Shown piece by piece: positions 44,009 through 52,957 of a DNA stretch of 64,000 nt. Below the pieces are notes generated by a model. That model had not been told where the DNA came from. It worked only from the letters and a program-made list of their open reading frames with translations, and searched no databases. Each line of letters starts with the position of its first letter. Position 1 is the first letter of the stretch. Origin of the DNA: Brachyspira alvinipulli ATCC 51933 (lineage in GTDB: Bacteria; Spirochaetota; Brachyspiria; Brachyspirales; Brachyspiraceae); NCBI RefSeq assembly GCF_000518245.1, contig NZ_KI912402.1, forward strand, positions 426,544 through 490,543. Reading direction: 5' to 3'. A program made the translations under genes and the position numbers.

Positions 44009-45208
44009 TCATTTATATTTTTTATTTTTTAGATTATTAATAACTTGTTGTGTAAAAAACTCAACATATTTAGTATCAGTTGCTATGTTAAGACGTATAA
44101 ATCCTTTAGAATTCTCTCCGAACCATTCTCCAAAATCAACAGCTATACGGCAATCTGTTTGTATAAACTCTTTAACACGGTTTACATCAACAACTTTTCT
44201 CAAATCAAAAAATGGTAAGTAGGTTCCTTCCAAAGGAGATATTATTATATCCGGAACATTTTGATTTAATTGTGTTTTAATATATTCAAAATTATATTTA
44301 ATAACATTGAGCAATCCTTCAAGCCAATATTCTCCATGTCTGTAAGCTGCTTCTGCTGCTATCAGTCCTAATAAATTAAAATCTGCTCTATGAGCTGCTG
44401 AGGCAAATTTTTTATATTTTTTTCTAAGTTCTTCATTTGGTATAAAAACATGGGAATTTAAAAGCGAAGCCATATTAAAAGTTTTAGAAGGAGCTGTAAA
44501 AACTATCAGTCTGTCAATATATTTATCTTTGTTTTTTATAGAAAGTGCTGAAATAAAAGGTCTTATCCCTAAATTGATGTCCTGATGTATTTCATCTGAA
44601 ATTATGTAAACATTATGTCTTTTGCAAATTTCAAATACATTTTCTATTTCATCATTAGTCCAAACTCTTCCTACTGGATTATGAGGATTGCAGAATATTA
44701 TTAATTTGACATTATTTTCTTTTATAGTATTTTCTAATTTGTCATAGTCTATTGTAAAAATACCATTATCATTTTTTAATTCGCAAGTTACAAGATTTCT
44801 GTTATTATCTTTTACTGCACTATGAAAAGGATAATATACAGGATTTAATATTAGTATATTGTCATTAACTTCTGTAAAAACTTGAACAGCCCAATAGAAA
44901 CCAGTTACAACACCTGGAGAAAAAGACATCCATTCTCTTTCCAAATCTATATTGTATCTCTTTTTTTGCCAAGCAGAAAAAGCATCAAAGTAGCTATCCC
45001 ATATATGAGTGTATCCGAATACTCCATGATCAACTCTTTTATGTAGTGCCTCTATAACTTCATCTGGCACTCTAAACTCCATATCCGCTACCCACATAGG
45101 GGTTAAATTAGCCTCGGCAAATCTTGGATCTGATTCAATATCCCATTTTACAGAATTAGTATTTTTTCTTGATACAGCATATTTGCTTATAAAATCTTTT
45201 ACTTCCAT
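44009..45208 (-). CDS. PatB/MalY-type PLP-dependent C-S lyase
   Basis: 399 residues of the class I/II aminotransferase fold. The start VKWDIESDPRFAEANLTPMW with VADMEF is the MalY/PatB signature. NPHNPVGRVW, SDEIHQDI and TAPSKTFNMA, whose Lys binds PLP, are present. Members split cystathionine or cysteine to pyruvate, ammonia and a thiol or sulfide. The next upstream gene on the same strand is a neurotransmitter:sodium symporter-type transporter, so the pair may import and cleave a sulfur amino acid. Confidence 0.93.
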   Translation of the reverse strand: MEVKDFISKYAVSRKNTNSVKWDIESDPRFAEANLTPMWVADMEFRVPDEVIEALHKRVDHGVFGYTHIWDSYFDAFSAWQKKRYNIDLEREWMSFSPGVVTGFYWAVQVFTEVNDNILILNPVYYPFHSAVKDNNRNLVTCELKNDNGIFTIDYDKLENTIKENNVKLIIFCNPHNPVGRVWTNDEIENVFEICKRHNVYIISDEIHQDINLGIRPFISALSIKNKDKYIDRLIVFTAPSKTFNMASLLNSHVFIPNEELRKKYKKFASAAHRADFNLLGLIAAEAAYRHGEYWLEGLLNVIKYNFEYIKTQLNQNVPDIIISPLEGTYLPFFDLRKVVDVNRVKEFIQTDCRIAVDFGEWFGENSKGFIRLNIATDTKYVEFFTQQVINNLKNKKYK

Positions 45209-45254
45209 TTTTATGTCCTTTTTTATTTGTAATGATTGGTATATATAATATATC

Positions 45255-46640
45255 TTATTTTAAGAAAAATCTAGCTATATATTCATAAAGAAATATTGCT
45301 AAAACTATAAAAGGTAGTATATAGCTTATATAAAACCTTAATTGTACAGGAAACTTTATCCCGTCACCTGTATTAGCCTCTTTTATAAAATTATCAAATC
45401 CCCATCCGAAATCTCTTGTACAGAAGAATAATGTTACCAAAGCACCTAATGGAAGTATGTTATTACTTACTATAAAATCAAGTAAATCCATGATAACTGT
45501 ACCTTCTCCTAATGGTGCTATAAAAGACAAAACATTAAAACCTAATGTTGTAGGTAGGCTGAATATGAATAATAATATAAATAGTATTATGGAAGTTTTT
45601 TTTCTTGTAATTTTGAATCTGTCCATAATAAAAGAATATATATTTTCTAAAACACCTATTACAGTAGTAAGTGCCGCCATTGCCAAAAATAAGAAGAATA
45701 AAGCCCCCCATAATCTTCCTAAAGGCATAGAATTAAATATATTAGGCAAAGTTACAAATGCAAGTCCTGCTCCTTCACCAGGATTAACATTAAAAGCAAA
45801 ACATGCCGGAAATACTACAAGTCCTGCAAATAAAGCAACCAATGTATCTAATGCTATTATTATTAATGCTTCACCTGTGAGAGATTGTTTTTTATCTATA
45901 TAACTGCCAAATATAGCCATTCCTCCTTGTCCTACACTTAAAGAGAAAAAAGCCTGACCTATTGCCGCATAAAATATTGCTATGAACCCTGTAATACCAT
46001 TGCCGAATAATTTATTTAAATCAGGTACTAAATAGAATTTTAATCCTTCTATAGCACCTTTCAATGTTAAAGCTCTTATTATTAAAAGAATTAACAAACC
46101 AAATAATGAAAGCATCATAAATTTGCTTGCTCTTTCTACACCTTGTTCCAATCCTGCAGAGCAAATCAGTATGCCTAGAAGAAGGCTTATACCCATCCAT
46201 AAAGTTAATGTAGCTCCGTTTCCTAATACTCCATTAAAAAAATTACCTACTTCAGCGGCATTGAGTCCTGAAAATTTACCTGTTATCATGAAATAAAAAT
46301 ATGATAAACACCATCCGCATATAGTAGTATAAAAAAGCATAAGTATTACATTTCCAAGTATTTGAACATATCCTATTTTATGCCAATGATGTCCTTCTTT
46401 TTCTAATTTTTTAAAAGATGTTGCTATATCATGTCTTCCTGCTCTTCCTACAGCAAATTCCATTACCATTGGAGCGACACCTAAAATAATTATTGATATA
46501 ATATATAATACAACAAAAGCACCGCCTCCATATTGTCCGGTTATATAAGGAAATCTCCAAACATTTCCCATTCCAACAGCACAGCCTGCTGATACCAATA
46601 TAAATCCAAATCTGCTTCCTAATTTTTCTCTCTCTTTCAT
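45255..46640 (-). CDS. Neurotransmitter:sodium symporter family transporter
   Basis: 461 residues with about eleven membrane helices. The sodium and substrate site motif SAGCAVGMGNVWRFPYITGQYGGGAF is clear (TM1), as are FYTTICGW (TM3), AAIGQAFFSLSVGQGGM (TM6) and ALTTVIGVLEN (TM8). Bacterial members carry amino acids with sodium (for example tryptophan, tyrosine, leucine). It lies 46 bases upstream of the C-S lyase gene and is probably transcribed with it. Confidence 0.95.
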   Translation of the reverse strand: MKEREKLGSRFGFILVSAGCAVGMGNVWRFPYITGQYGGGAFVVLYIISIIILGVAPMVMEFAVGRAGRHDIATSFKKLEKEGHHWHKIGYVQILGNVILMLFYTTICGWCLSYFYFMITGKFSGLNAAEVGNFFNGVLGNGATLTLWMGISLLLGILICSAGLEQGVERASKFMMLSLFGLLILLIIRALTLKGAIEGLKFYLVPDLNKLFGNGITGFIAIFYAAIGQAFFSLSVGQGGMAIFGSYIDKKQSLTGEALIIIALDTLVALFAGLVVFPACFAFNVNPGEGAGLAFVTLPNIFNSMPLGRLWGALFFLFLAMAALTTVIGVLENIYSFIMDRFKITRKKTSIILFILLFIFSLPTTLGFNVLSFIAPLGEGTVIMDLLDFIVSNNILPLGALVTLFFCTRDFGWGFDNFIKEANTGDGIKFPVQLRFYISYILPFIVLAIFLYEYIARFFLK

Positions 46641-46761
46641 TATTATATACTCCGAATAGTTATAAACAACTTTTGAATTATACTATATATTGTAAATTAT
46701 TAAAACTTACAATTACAAAAATAAAAAAATTATTTTATATATGATTTTATTTTGAATATAA

Positions 46762-47355
46762 TTATTTAGAATCTGAAGAATATATTTTTTTTAGCCTTAT
46801 TTCATCATAGAAAGATATTCTGTAGGAGTAAAGTTTAATTACCTTATCCAAGCTATCTAAATCAGGCTTAACATATAATGATACACTTACCAAATCTGAA
46901 GACCACCAAATAGTATATTCTTCAAATGTTTTTTTATAGTAAGTAAAATATTTAATATCTGTTTTAGTGATACTGCCGTATTTAAAAGTTAATTTTTCTT
47001 TTATATCATCTATTACAGCAAGTGTGGCAGGATCATAAAATGAAGGATTTTTGTAAATATCACCTATATGATTGCAAATTTCTATTCTATAAAGTTCATT
47101 GTTGTAAAAATATAAATAATATGCTAATTTTTCTTTATCATTTTTATATATATTAAGTATAGTATTATTTTTTACTTGAAATGATGCGGAAAAATCAGCA
47201 TATAAATCTAAATTATAATTAGTAATTTTATTATCTGCTTCTTCAATACTCATCCCGAACTTTAAATTTTTATATCCGTCTAAATCAAAAAGCTCAGGTA
47301 GTTGAGCAAATATTGTGTTAAAACTTATTAATAAAATTATTAAAATATATTTCAT
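46762..47355 (-). CDS. Exported protein of unknown function
   Basis: 197 residues. Signal peptide KYILIILLISFNTIFAQ, then LFDLDGYKNLKFGMS, which resembles the start of small exported proteins that control an outer domain by a charged helix. No cysteine motif or enzyme signature. Overlaps the LOG gene by one base (TAATG), so translation is coupled. The remaining residues have alternating strands and helices (KLTFKYGSITKTDIKYFTYY). Function unknown. Confidence 0.75.
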   Translation of the reverse strand: MKYILIILLISFNTIFAQLPELFDLDGYKNLKFGMSIEEADNKITNYNLDLYADFSASFQVKNNTILNIYKNDKEKLAYYLYFYNNELYRIEICNHIGDIYKNPSFYDPATLAVIDDIKEKLTFKYGSITKTDIKYFTYYKKTFEEYTIWWSSDLVSVSLYVKPDLDSLDKVIKLYSYRISFYDEIRLKKIYSSDSK

Positions 47356-48011
47356 TATTTTTTATAAAAATTATTTATGATATCTAATGCTTCCTGAGGA
47401 GTTTTAACATATTGTATTAAATCTAAATCCTCTTTATCTATATATTGTTCTTTAATCATATCTTTTTTCATCCAGCTTATAAGATCATTATAATAATCAT
47501 AATTCATTACAAGCATTGGAATATTTTGTAAAACCTTAGTTTGTATTAGGGTAAGAGTTTCAAACATTTCATCCATTGTTCCAAAACCGCCTGGAAATAT
47601 TATAATAGCTTTGGCGTATTTTAGGAACATAACCTTTCTAGCAAAGAAGTACCTAAATTTTATTTCTTCTTTGACATAAGGATTTGTTTTTTGTTCAAAA
47701 GGTAATTCTATACATAATCCAATCGAACCTGCATCAGCATCAAAAGCACCTTTATTTCCAGCTTCCATAATACCAGGGCCGCCTCCTGTTATTATATCAT
47801 ATTTATTCTCACCTAATAATTTTGCAGTTTCATAAGCTAATTTATAATGAGGATGATCTGGTGAAGTTCTTGCACTACCAAACATAGTAACAGCATTTTT
47901 GTAGTGAGACATAGTTTCAAATCCTTCTACAAATTCGCCCATTATTCTAAATATACGCCAGGATTCATTCGGCATATCAGAATTTTGCAATTCATAAGTT
48001 TCTCTTCTCAT
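47355..48011 (-). CDS. LOG-family (TIGR00730) phosphoribohydrolase
   Basis: 218 residues. The two family motifs are clear: GGGPGIMEAGNKGAF and PGGFGTMDEMFETLTL. LOG proteins hydrolyse cytokinin nucleotides or other nucleoside monophosphates to the base and ribose phosphate; many bacterial ones are annotated as lysine decarboxylases, wrongly. Neighbours are two YbjQ genes upstream and an exported protein downstream, all leftward. Confidence 0.92.
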   Translation of the reverse strand: MRRETYELQNSDMPNESWRIFRIMGEFVEGFETMSHYKNAVTMFGSARTSPDHPHYKLAYETAKLLGENKYDIITGGGPGIMEAGNKGAFDADAGSIGLCIELPFEQKTNPYVKEEIKFRYFFARKVMFLKYAKAIIIFPGGFGTMDEMFETLTLIQTKVLQNIPMLVMNYDYYNDLISWMKKDMIKEQYIDKEDLDLIQYVKTPQEALDIINNFYKK

Positions 48012-48029
48012 TAACTATATCCTTTTATA

Positions 48030-48350
48030 TTATTTTATAATTACAGCAGTACCATAAGCAATAACTTCAGTAGTTCCTTCCATTACAGATGATGATGAAT
48101 AATGTATTCCTATAATAGCATTAGCACCTAATTTTTTGGCTTCTTCAATCATTCTTTTGGTTGCTGTTTCTCTGGCTTCATTTATCATTTCTGTATAGCC
48201 TTCAACTTCTCCGCCTACTATGTTTTTTAATCCTGCAAGCAAGTCTTTTCCTATATGTTTAGCCTGAGCAATATTTCCTTTAACTAATCCTAATAATTCA
48301 TAATTATAACTGCTTGGTAAATAATCTGTTGTGTATAGTTTTATATCCAT
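48030..48350 (-). CDS. YbjQ/UPF0145 family protein, copy B
   Basis: 106 residues. IDxxL-type core: LVKGNIAQAKHIGKDLLAG, VGGEVEGYTEMINEARETA and GANAIIGIHYSSSSV. The family forms pentameric rings and may bind metals; the role is unclear. It has an almost identical neighbour 12 bases upstream. AGGAG-like sequence lies before the ATG (GGAGATTTAA). Confidence 0.9.
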   Translation of the reverse strand: MDIKLYTTDYLPSSYNYELLGLVKGNIAQAKHIGKDLLAGLKNIVGGEVEGYTEMINEARETATKRMIEEAKKLGANAIIGIHYSSSSVMEGTTEVIAYGTAVIIK

Positions 48351-48362
48351 TTAAATCTCCAG

Positions 48363-48689
48363 TTATTTTAATATAACAGCTGTGCCATAAGCAACAACTT
48401 CTACTGTACCAGGTAATACAGAGGATGATGAATAATTTATACCTATAATAGCATTAGCACCTAATTTTTTAGCTTCTTCAATCATTCTTTTAGTCGCTAT
48501 TTCTCTAGCTTCATTAAGCATTTCTGTATAGCTTTCAACCTCACCGCCTACTATGTTTTTTAACCCTGCAAGTAAATCTTTTCCAACATGTTTAGCTAAA
48601 GATACATTTCCTTTAACTAATTCCAATGGTTCATAATTATAATTGCTTGGTAAATAACTTACTGTAAACATTTTGATATCTGAACTCAT
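48363..48689 (-). CDS. YbjQ/UPF0145 family protein, copy A
   Basis: 108 residues, very close to copy B (NIVGGEVESYTEMLNEARE, LGANAIIGINYSSSSV, VVAYGTAVILK). First gene of the leftward run. The close match and 12-base gap indicate a tandem duplication kept in frame, possibly to make a mixed ring. Confidence 0.9.
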   Translation of the reverse strand: MSSDIKMFTVSYLPSNYNYEPLELVKGNVSLAKHVGKDLLAGLKNIVGGEVESYTEMLNEAREIATKRMIEEAKKLGANAIIGINYSSSSVLPGTVEVVAYGTAVILK

Positions 48690-48850
48690 GTCATTTCCTT
48701 TTTATAATTTAAAATATTATGTTAATTAGTTTTTCGGAAATTAATCTATATCTTTAATCCTTTTTTATTTAATAAAAAATATGAGTATGCTATTTAAATT
48801 TGATGAAAATAATATAATATATTAACAAATATAATTATAGGATATTAATT

Positions 48851-49453
48851 ATGGGAAAAGTTAAAAGCATTTTTACAATGGCAACTTTGCATCTTATTAA
48901 AGTTTTACTAGATTTTTCTTCAAAGGTATTGCCTGTTTTTATAATAGCAATAACTTTATTAAAATTAGCTAAAGTATTTGAGTTAGATTGGAGATTAATT
49001 ATTGCTGTATTAGTATTAGAAGTGATACTTATAATAATTACAATAGTATTTTATTCTCTATTTTTCAAAAAAGATAATACTTCAAGTCAGTCTAGTAATG
49101 AAAATACAAATGTAGTAGAAAAACCAAAAAAATTACCAGTATTAAATATAGCAGCAGTTTTCTTTATATTTTTAGGTATTATATTTATAATATTGAAATT
49201 GTTTAAAGCTGTAACATGGAGCTGGGTTTGGGTATTATCCCCATTATGGCTTTCAACAGCATTAACTATATCTATACTTATTATATGTATAATAGTGTCT
49301 ATTATTTCTGCTATATCAAAGAAAAATAAACAAAAAAGTATTGATGCTGAGGCAGGTAATAGTGCAGAAAGTAGTAATATAGAAAATACTTCTGATAATG
49401 TAGAAAAAACTAGTACTGATGAAACAGAAACAAAGACAGAAGATAATAATTAA
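48851..49453 (+). CDS. Membrane protein of unknown function
   Basis: 200 residues with four hydrophobic segments (about 22-42, 48-70, 95-115 and 125-150) and a polar tail rich in Ser, Thr, Glu and Asn (NSAESSNIENTSDNVEKT). A second Asn/Ser-rich loop sits between spans two and three. AGGA precedes the ATG. Followed 32 bases on by a calcium/sodium antiporter gene. No family recognised. Confidence 0.7.
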   Translation: MGKVKSIFTMATLHLIKVLLDFSSKVLPVFIIAITLLKLAKVFELDWRLIIAVLVLEVILIIITIVFYSLFFKKDNTSSQSSNENTNVVEKPKKLPVLNIAAVFFIFLGIIFIILKLFKAVTWSWVWVLSPLWLSTALTISILIICIIVSIISAISKKNKQKSIDAEAGNSAESSNIENTSDNVEKTSTDETETKTEDNN

Positions 49454-49485
49454 TTTAAATATATAATAATAGCAGAGGAATCAAA

Positions 49486-50490
49486 ATGGATAATATATTG
49501 TTGAATATAGTTTTTACAGCAGCTGGAATATTATTGCTGTATCTTGGCGGAACTTATATTGTAGATGGAAGTGTAATGGTTGCCAATAAGCTTAAAATAC
49601 CTCCAATAGTTATAGGATTAACAGTTGTTGCTATGGGTACATCTATGCCTGAGCTTTTTGTAAGTTTATTTGGTGCTCTTAGGGGAGAAAGTGCTATTGC
49701 AGTTGGTAATGTTATAGGCAGTAATATTTTTAATATAGTATTTGTACTTGGAATTTCTGCTTTATTTATGAATATGTGTGCCGGTAAAAAATCTTATTAT
49801 GTATCAATGCTTTCAATGTTTATTATGTATATTGCTTTATGTATAATGCTTTTCAATATGAATACTAAAACATTAAGCGGAGATAAAATTTCAGTAATAG
49901 AGGGTGCTATACTTTTAATATTGTTATGTATATATGTTTATTATTTATATAATGTAATATCAAAAGATAAAGATGAAATGGCTTCTTTTGAGAAGGAAGT
50001 AGCATCATCTACAAAAACTCATTCTATAGCTAGAGCCATATTTAAAATAATAGTTGCAATATTAGCATTAGCTTTTGGTTCTGATATTTTTATTAAAGGT
50101 GTTACTGGAATATTTAGAAATTTCCTAAGCGAACATATAATAGGATTTATAGTAGTTGCTGTAGGTACAAGCATACCTGAACTTGTTACTAGTGTTATAG
50201 CAGCTATTAAAAAAGAATCTGATATATCTATAGGTAATATAGTGGGAAGCAACATATTTAATGTGGGCGGTGTGCTCGGAGTATCATCAATAGCTTCATT
50301 CAAATTTGGAGGCATACTTCTTAATCCTGAGCAGAATTATTTAATAGATTTTCTTATGATGGTATTTGCTGGGATATTATTGTTACTATTTACTTTGAAA
50401 GGCAAGAGTTTAGGAAAATTAAAAGGAAGTTTCTTTTTGGTAATTTATGTAGCCTATGTTATATATTTATTAAAAACTACTTCTGTTTAA
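49486..50490 (+). CDS. Calcium/sodium antiporter (CaCA, YrbG-like)
   Basis: 334 residues, two inverted halves of five membrane helices. The two alpha-repeats read VVAMGTSMPELFVSLFGA with AVGNVIGSNIFNI and VVAVGTSIPELVTSVIAA with SIGNIVGSNIFNV, with both ion-binding Glu residues. It exchanges cytoplasmic calcium for sodium or protons. It ends 9 bases before a terminator. Confidence 0.96.
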   Translation: MDNILLNIVFTAAGILLLYLGGTYIVDGSVMVANKLKIPPIVIGLTVVAMGTSMPELFVSLFGALRGESAIAVGNVIGSNIFNIVFVLGISALFMNMCAGKKSYYVSMLSMFIMYIALCIMLFNMNTKTLSGDKISVIEGAILLILLCIYVYYLYNVISKDKDEMASFEKEVASSTKTHSIARAIFKIIVAILALAFGSDIFIKGVTGIFRNFLSEHIIGFIVVAVGTSIPELVTSVIAAIKKESDISIGNIVGSNIFNVGGVLGVSSIASFKFGGILLNPEQNYLIDFLMMVFAGILLLLFTLKGKSLGKLKGSFFLVIYVAYVIYLLKTTSV

Positions 50491-50499
50491 TAAAAAGAG

Positions 50500-50526
50500 G
50501 GCATGGGACTGAGAGTATCCCATGCC
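50500..50526. terminator. Bidirectional terminator
   Basis: GGCATGGGA (50500-50508) and TCCCATGCC (50518-50526), G+C-rich 9-bp stem between the antiporter and the convergent cupin gene. Confidence 0.8.
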
Positions 50527-50547
50527 AAATTATGAATTTATTTAGGG

Positions 50548-50904
50548 TTATTCGGATTTCACTTGTAATACTAATACTTTAAATGCTTCTATAGATTTTA
50601 AAGAATGCACAGCATTAGCCGGTATCAATATGGATTCTTCTCTTGAAACTTCAAATTTATCATTGTCAATTGTTATTTCTGCTTTCCCTTCTATAACAGT
50701 AACCAAAACATCTCCTGTACTTGTGTGAGGAGATATTTCAGATCCTTTATCAACAGATATTATTTTTATTCCAAGACTTTTTCTATCAACTAATGTCAAT
50801 GCTGATATAGAATTATTTTTGATTTCCAATAAATTATTTAATGATACAACTTTTTTATAATTAATATTATTGATAAAATTTTCCATCAATTTCCTCAATA
50901 TCAT
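50548..50904 (-). CDS. Cupin-domain protein 1
   Basis: 118 residues, one cupin barrel. EISPHTSTGDVLVTVIEGKAEITID and ILIPANAVHSLKSIE keep the two cupin motifs, with metal ligands His and Glu in part. The N-terminus (NINYKKVVSLNNLLEIKN) matches that of cupin 2 (KNIEPKKVFKLQDLVDYKE), so they are paralogues. Probably a small metal-binding or sensor protein working with the ferredoxin gene upstream. Confidence 0.85.
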   Translation of the reverse strand: MILRKLMENFINNINYKKVVSLNNLLEIKNNSISALTLVDRKSLGIKIISVDKGSEISPHTSTGDVLVTVIEGKAEITIDNDKFEVSREESILIPANAVHSLKSIEAFKVLVLQVKSE

Positions 50905-50935
50905 TATTTTGTTAGTATTATCTAATATAATTAAA

Positions 50936-50958
50936 TAAAAATCCGTTGCTATAGCAAC
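50936..50958 (-). terminator. Terminator after cupin 2
   Basis: GTTGC TATA GCAAC (50945-50958) followed on the minus strand by GGATTTTTATTT. A short stem, so a moderate terminator. Confidence 0.6.
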
Positions 50959-50983
50959 AAAATATGATTTTTATAAATAAAAT

Positions 50984-51331
50984 TTATTTTAATTCATCTC
51001 TTACTTGTATAATCAAAATTTTAGTTTTTTCTATACCTTTTAGTAAAGGTTCGCTTTTAGATGGTATTAGAAGAGCATCCCCAACTGATAGTATATATTT
51101 ATTATCATCATTAAGTGTAATTTCTGCCTTACCTTCTAATAAATAAGACAATGAATCTCCTCCTATTGGATGTTTAGGCACAGTTACATTGCAGTCTATA
51201 ACCATAATTTTCATTATTAGACTTTTTCTTTGTACTATAGAAAATGCATCTATTCCATTTTCTTTATAATCTACTAAGTCCTGAAGTTTAAAAACTTTTT
51301 TAGGTTCTATATTTTTTATAAATTCACACAT
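50984..51331 (-). CDS. Cupin-domain protein 2
   Basis: 115 residues, paralogue of cupin 1. TVPKHPIGGDSLSYLLEGKAEITL and LLIPSKSEPLLKGIE form the cupin motifs; the His of the second motif (VHS in cupin 1) is replaced by EPL, so metal binding may be lost. AGGAGT precedes the ATG. A 12-bp palindrome, TAACAATTGTTA, lies about 35 bases upstream. Confidence 0.85.
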   Translation of the reverse strand: MCEFIKNIEPKKVFKLQDLVDYKENGIDAFSIVQRKSLIMKIMVIDCNVTVPKHPIGGDSLSYLLEGKAEITLNDDNKYILSVGDALLIPSKSEPLLKGIEKTKILIIQVRDELK

Positions 51332-51366
51332 ATTTTTACTCCTTTAATTTATTTGTTATAATATCT

Positions 51367-51378
51367 TAACAATTGTTA
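51367..51378. promoter_or_regulatory. Operator-like palindrome upstream of cupin 2
   Basis: Perfect 12-bp palindrome TAACAATTGTTA in the 170-bp gap between cupin 2 and the ferredoxin gene. The gap otherwise looks like plain AT-rich DNA. Confidence 0.4.
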
Positions 51379-51501
51379 GATTATATAAATATAAAACCAA
51401 AATAAAAAACAAAAAATAAAAAATAAGTTTTTAATTTTTGTTTTTTATTAAATTTACATAATTTATTATTGAAAAATTATATAATAATAGGTTATGAATA
51501 A

Positions 51502-52311
51502 TTACATTATATTACCGTCTATAGAAATAATATATTCTTTTATTATTATATTCTTATTTGCAATTTCAAGTGCCTTCTGTACTATCATTTCAACTCCTCC
51601 GCAGCAAGGAACTTCCATTCTTACTATAGATATAGAGTGAATATTTTTATTTATAAATATATTGGCTAATTTTTCTATGTATCCATTTATATCCATATCT
51701 AGTTTAGGACAAAACATTATAAGTATTTTATCTTTTAAAAATCTTGAATGAAAATTAGGATAAGAAAAAGGAACACAGTCAGCAGCTATTAATAAATCGG
51801 CATTATCAAAATAATTGGCGTTAGGGTTTATTAATTTTAGCTGTATAGGCCAGTTTCTTAATTCTGAATTTATTTGTATGTTATTATTTTCTCCTCTAAA
51901 TTGATTTCTCATATCTTTATGCATGCTTCCTGGACATCCGCAATGTTTATGTTCTTCCATATTTGGAACCTCCATATTATTATCTTTTAAATACTTCACA
52001 GCTTCATTAAAGAGTTTATCTTCTCCATGATCTTTTAAATGTTTTAAATGAGCTTTTATAACATTTTTTCCGCCTTTGACAATATTTTCCATAACTTTGC
52101 TTTCATTATATTCTTCAGCTTCTCTTTCTTCTATTTTCATAGCATTTTCAGGACAAGCCTTTATACAAGCACCAAGTCCGTCGCAAAATAAATCACTTAT
52201 AAGTCTTGCTTTACCATCTATTATCTGCAATGCCCCTTCTGGACAATCTGGTATACATACGCCGCATCCTGTACATTTATCTTCATCTATTTTTATTATT
52301 CTTCTTTTCAT
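51502..52311 (-). CDS. Ferredoxin-domain iron-sulfur protein
   Basis: 269 residues. N-terminal two-cluster ferredoxin: CTGCGVCIPDCPEGAL and FCDGLGACIKACPENAM (the CDGLGAC form found in related proteins). A helical linker follows, then HKHCGCPGS, then a C-terminal domain with ADLLIAADCVPF, MFCPKLD and VEVPCCGG-like VRMEVPCCGGVEM. The extra Cys suggest further metal or cofactor sites. Probably an electron carrier or cluster-bearing regulator; common in anaerobes. Two cupin genes lie downstream on the same strand. Confidence 0.85.
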   Translation of the reverse strand: MKRRIIKIDEDKCTGCGVCIPDCPEGALQIIDGKARLISDLFCDGLGACIKACPENAMKIEEREAEEYNESKVMENIVKGGKNVIKAHLKHLKDHGEDKLFNEAVKYLKDNNMEVPNMEEHKHCGCPGSMHKDMRNQFRGENNNIQINSELRNWPIQLKLINPNANYFDNADLLIAADCVPFSYPNFHSRFLKDKILIMFCPKLDMDINGYIEKLANIFINKNIHSISIVRMEVPCCGGVEMIVQKALEIANKNIIIKEYIISIDGNIM

Positions 52312-52329
52312 TAATTCTCCTTACAATCA

Positions 52330-52344
52330 TTGATATTTTATCAA
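52330..52344. promoter_or_regulatory. Inverted repeat upstream of the ferredoxin gene
   Basis: TTGATA-TTT-TATCAA, 6-bp perfect arms with a 3-nt spacer, about 19 bases before the start of the ferredoxin gene (minus strand). Possible operator. Confidence 0.3.
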
Positions 52345-52482
52345 AATAATAATATATTAAATCATAAAAATCTATTGCCTCAGCAACATTGAAATTTTCT
52401 ATGTTTTCTAGTTAGATTAAAAAAATTATATAATGATGCTGTTAAAATTAAATTGTTATGATATAATTTAACAGGGTTTTTT

Positions 52483-52941
52483 ATGAATAAAAAGTTAAAA
52501 GATAGAAATGAATTAAATATTATATTAGAAGATTACAGAAAAAATAATAAGAAAATAGTATTTACAAACGGATGTTTTGATATACTTCATCGCGGTCATG
52601 TAGAGTATTTGCAAAAAGCAAGAGAACTTGGAGATTTGCTTGTACTAGGATTAAATAGTGATTCTTCTGTAAAAAGATTAAAAGGGGAGAGCAGACCTAT
52701 AAATAATGAAAATGACAGGGCTATTGTACTGGCGGCTTTGGAATGCATTACTTATATATCTATATTTGATGAAGACACTCCTCTTGAATTAATAAAGATA
52801 GTTAAGCCCGATATTTTAGTTAAGGGCGGTGATTATAAGATAGAAGATGTGGTTGGAAGAGAGTACTCTAAAGAAACAGTATTAATTGATTTTGTCAATG
52901 GGTATTCTACTACTAATATAATAAAAAAGATAAATAATTAA
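52483..52941 (+). CDS. rfaE2: D-glycero-beta-D-manno-heptose 1-phosphate adenylyltransferase
   Basis: 152 residues: only the nucleotidyltransferase half of Hld[19 protein letters not shown] (the HxGH motif) and [17 protein letters not shown] are diagnostic. It makes ADP-heptose from heptose-1-phosphate for lipooligosaccharide core. The next gene, hldD, acts one step later. The kinase half must lie elsewhere. Confidence 0.93.
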   Translation: MNKKLKDRNELNIILEDYRKNNKKIVFTNGCFDILHRGHVEYLQKARELGDLLVLGLNSDSSVKRLKGESRPINNENDRAIVLAALECITYISIFDEDTPLELIKIVKPDILVKGGDYKIEDVVGREYSKETVLIDFVNGYSTTNIIKKINN

Positions 52942-52957
52942 AATTTAGGAGTTTTAT

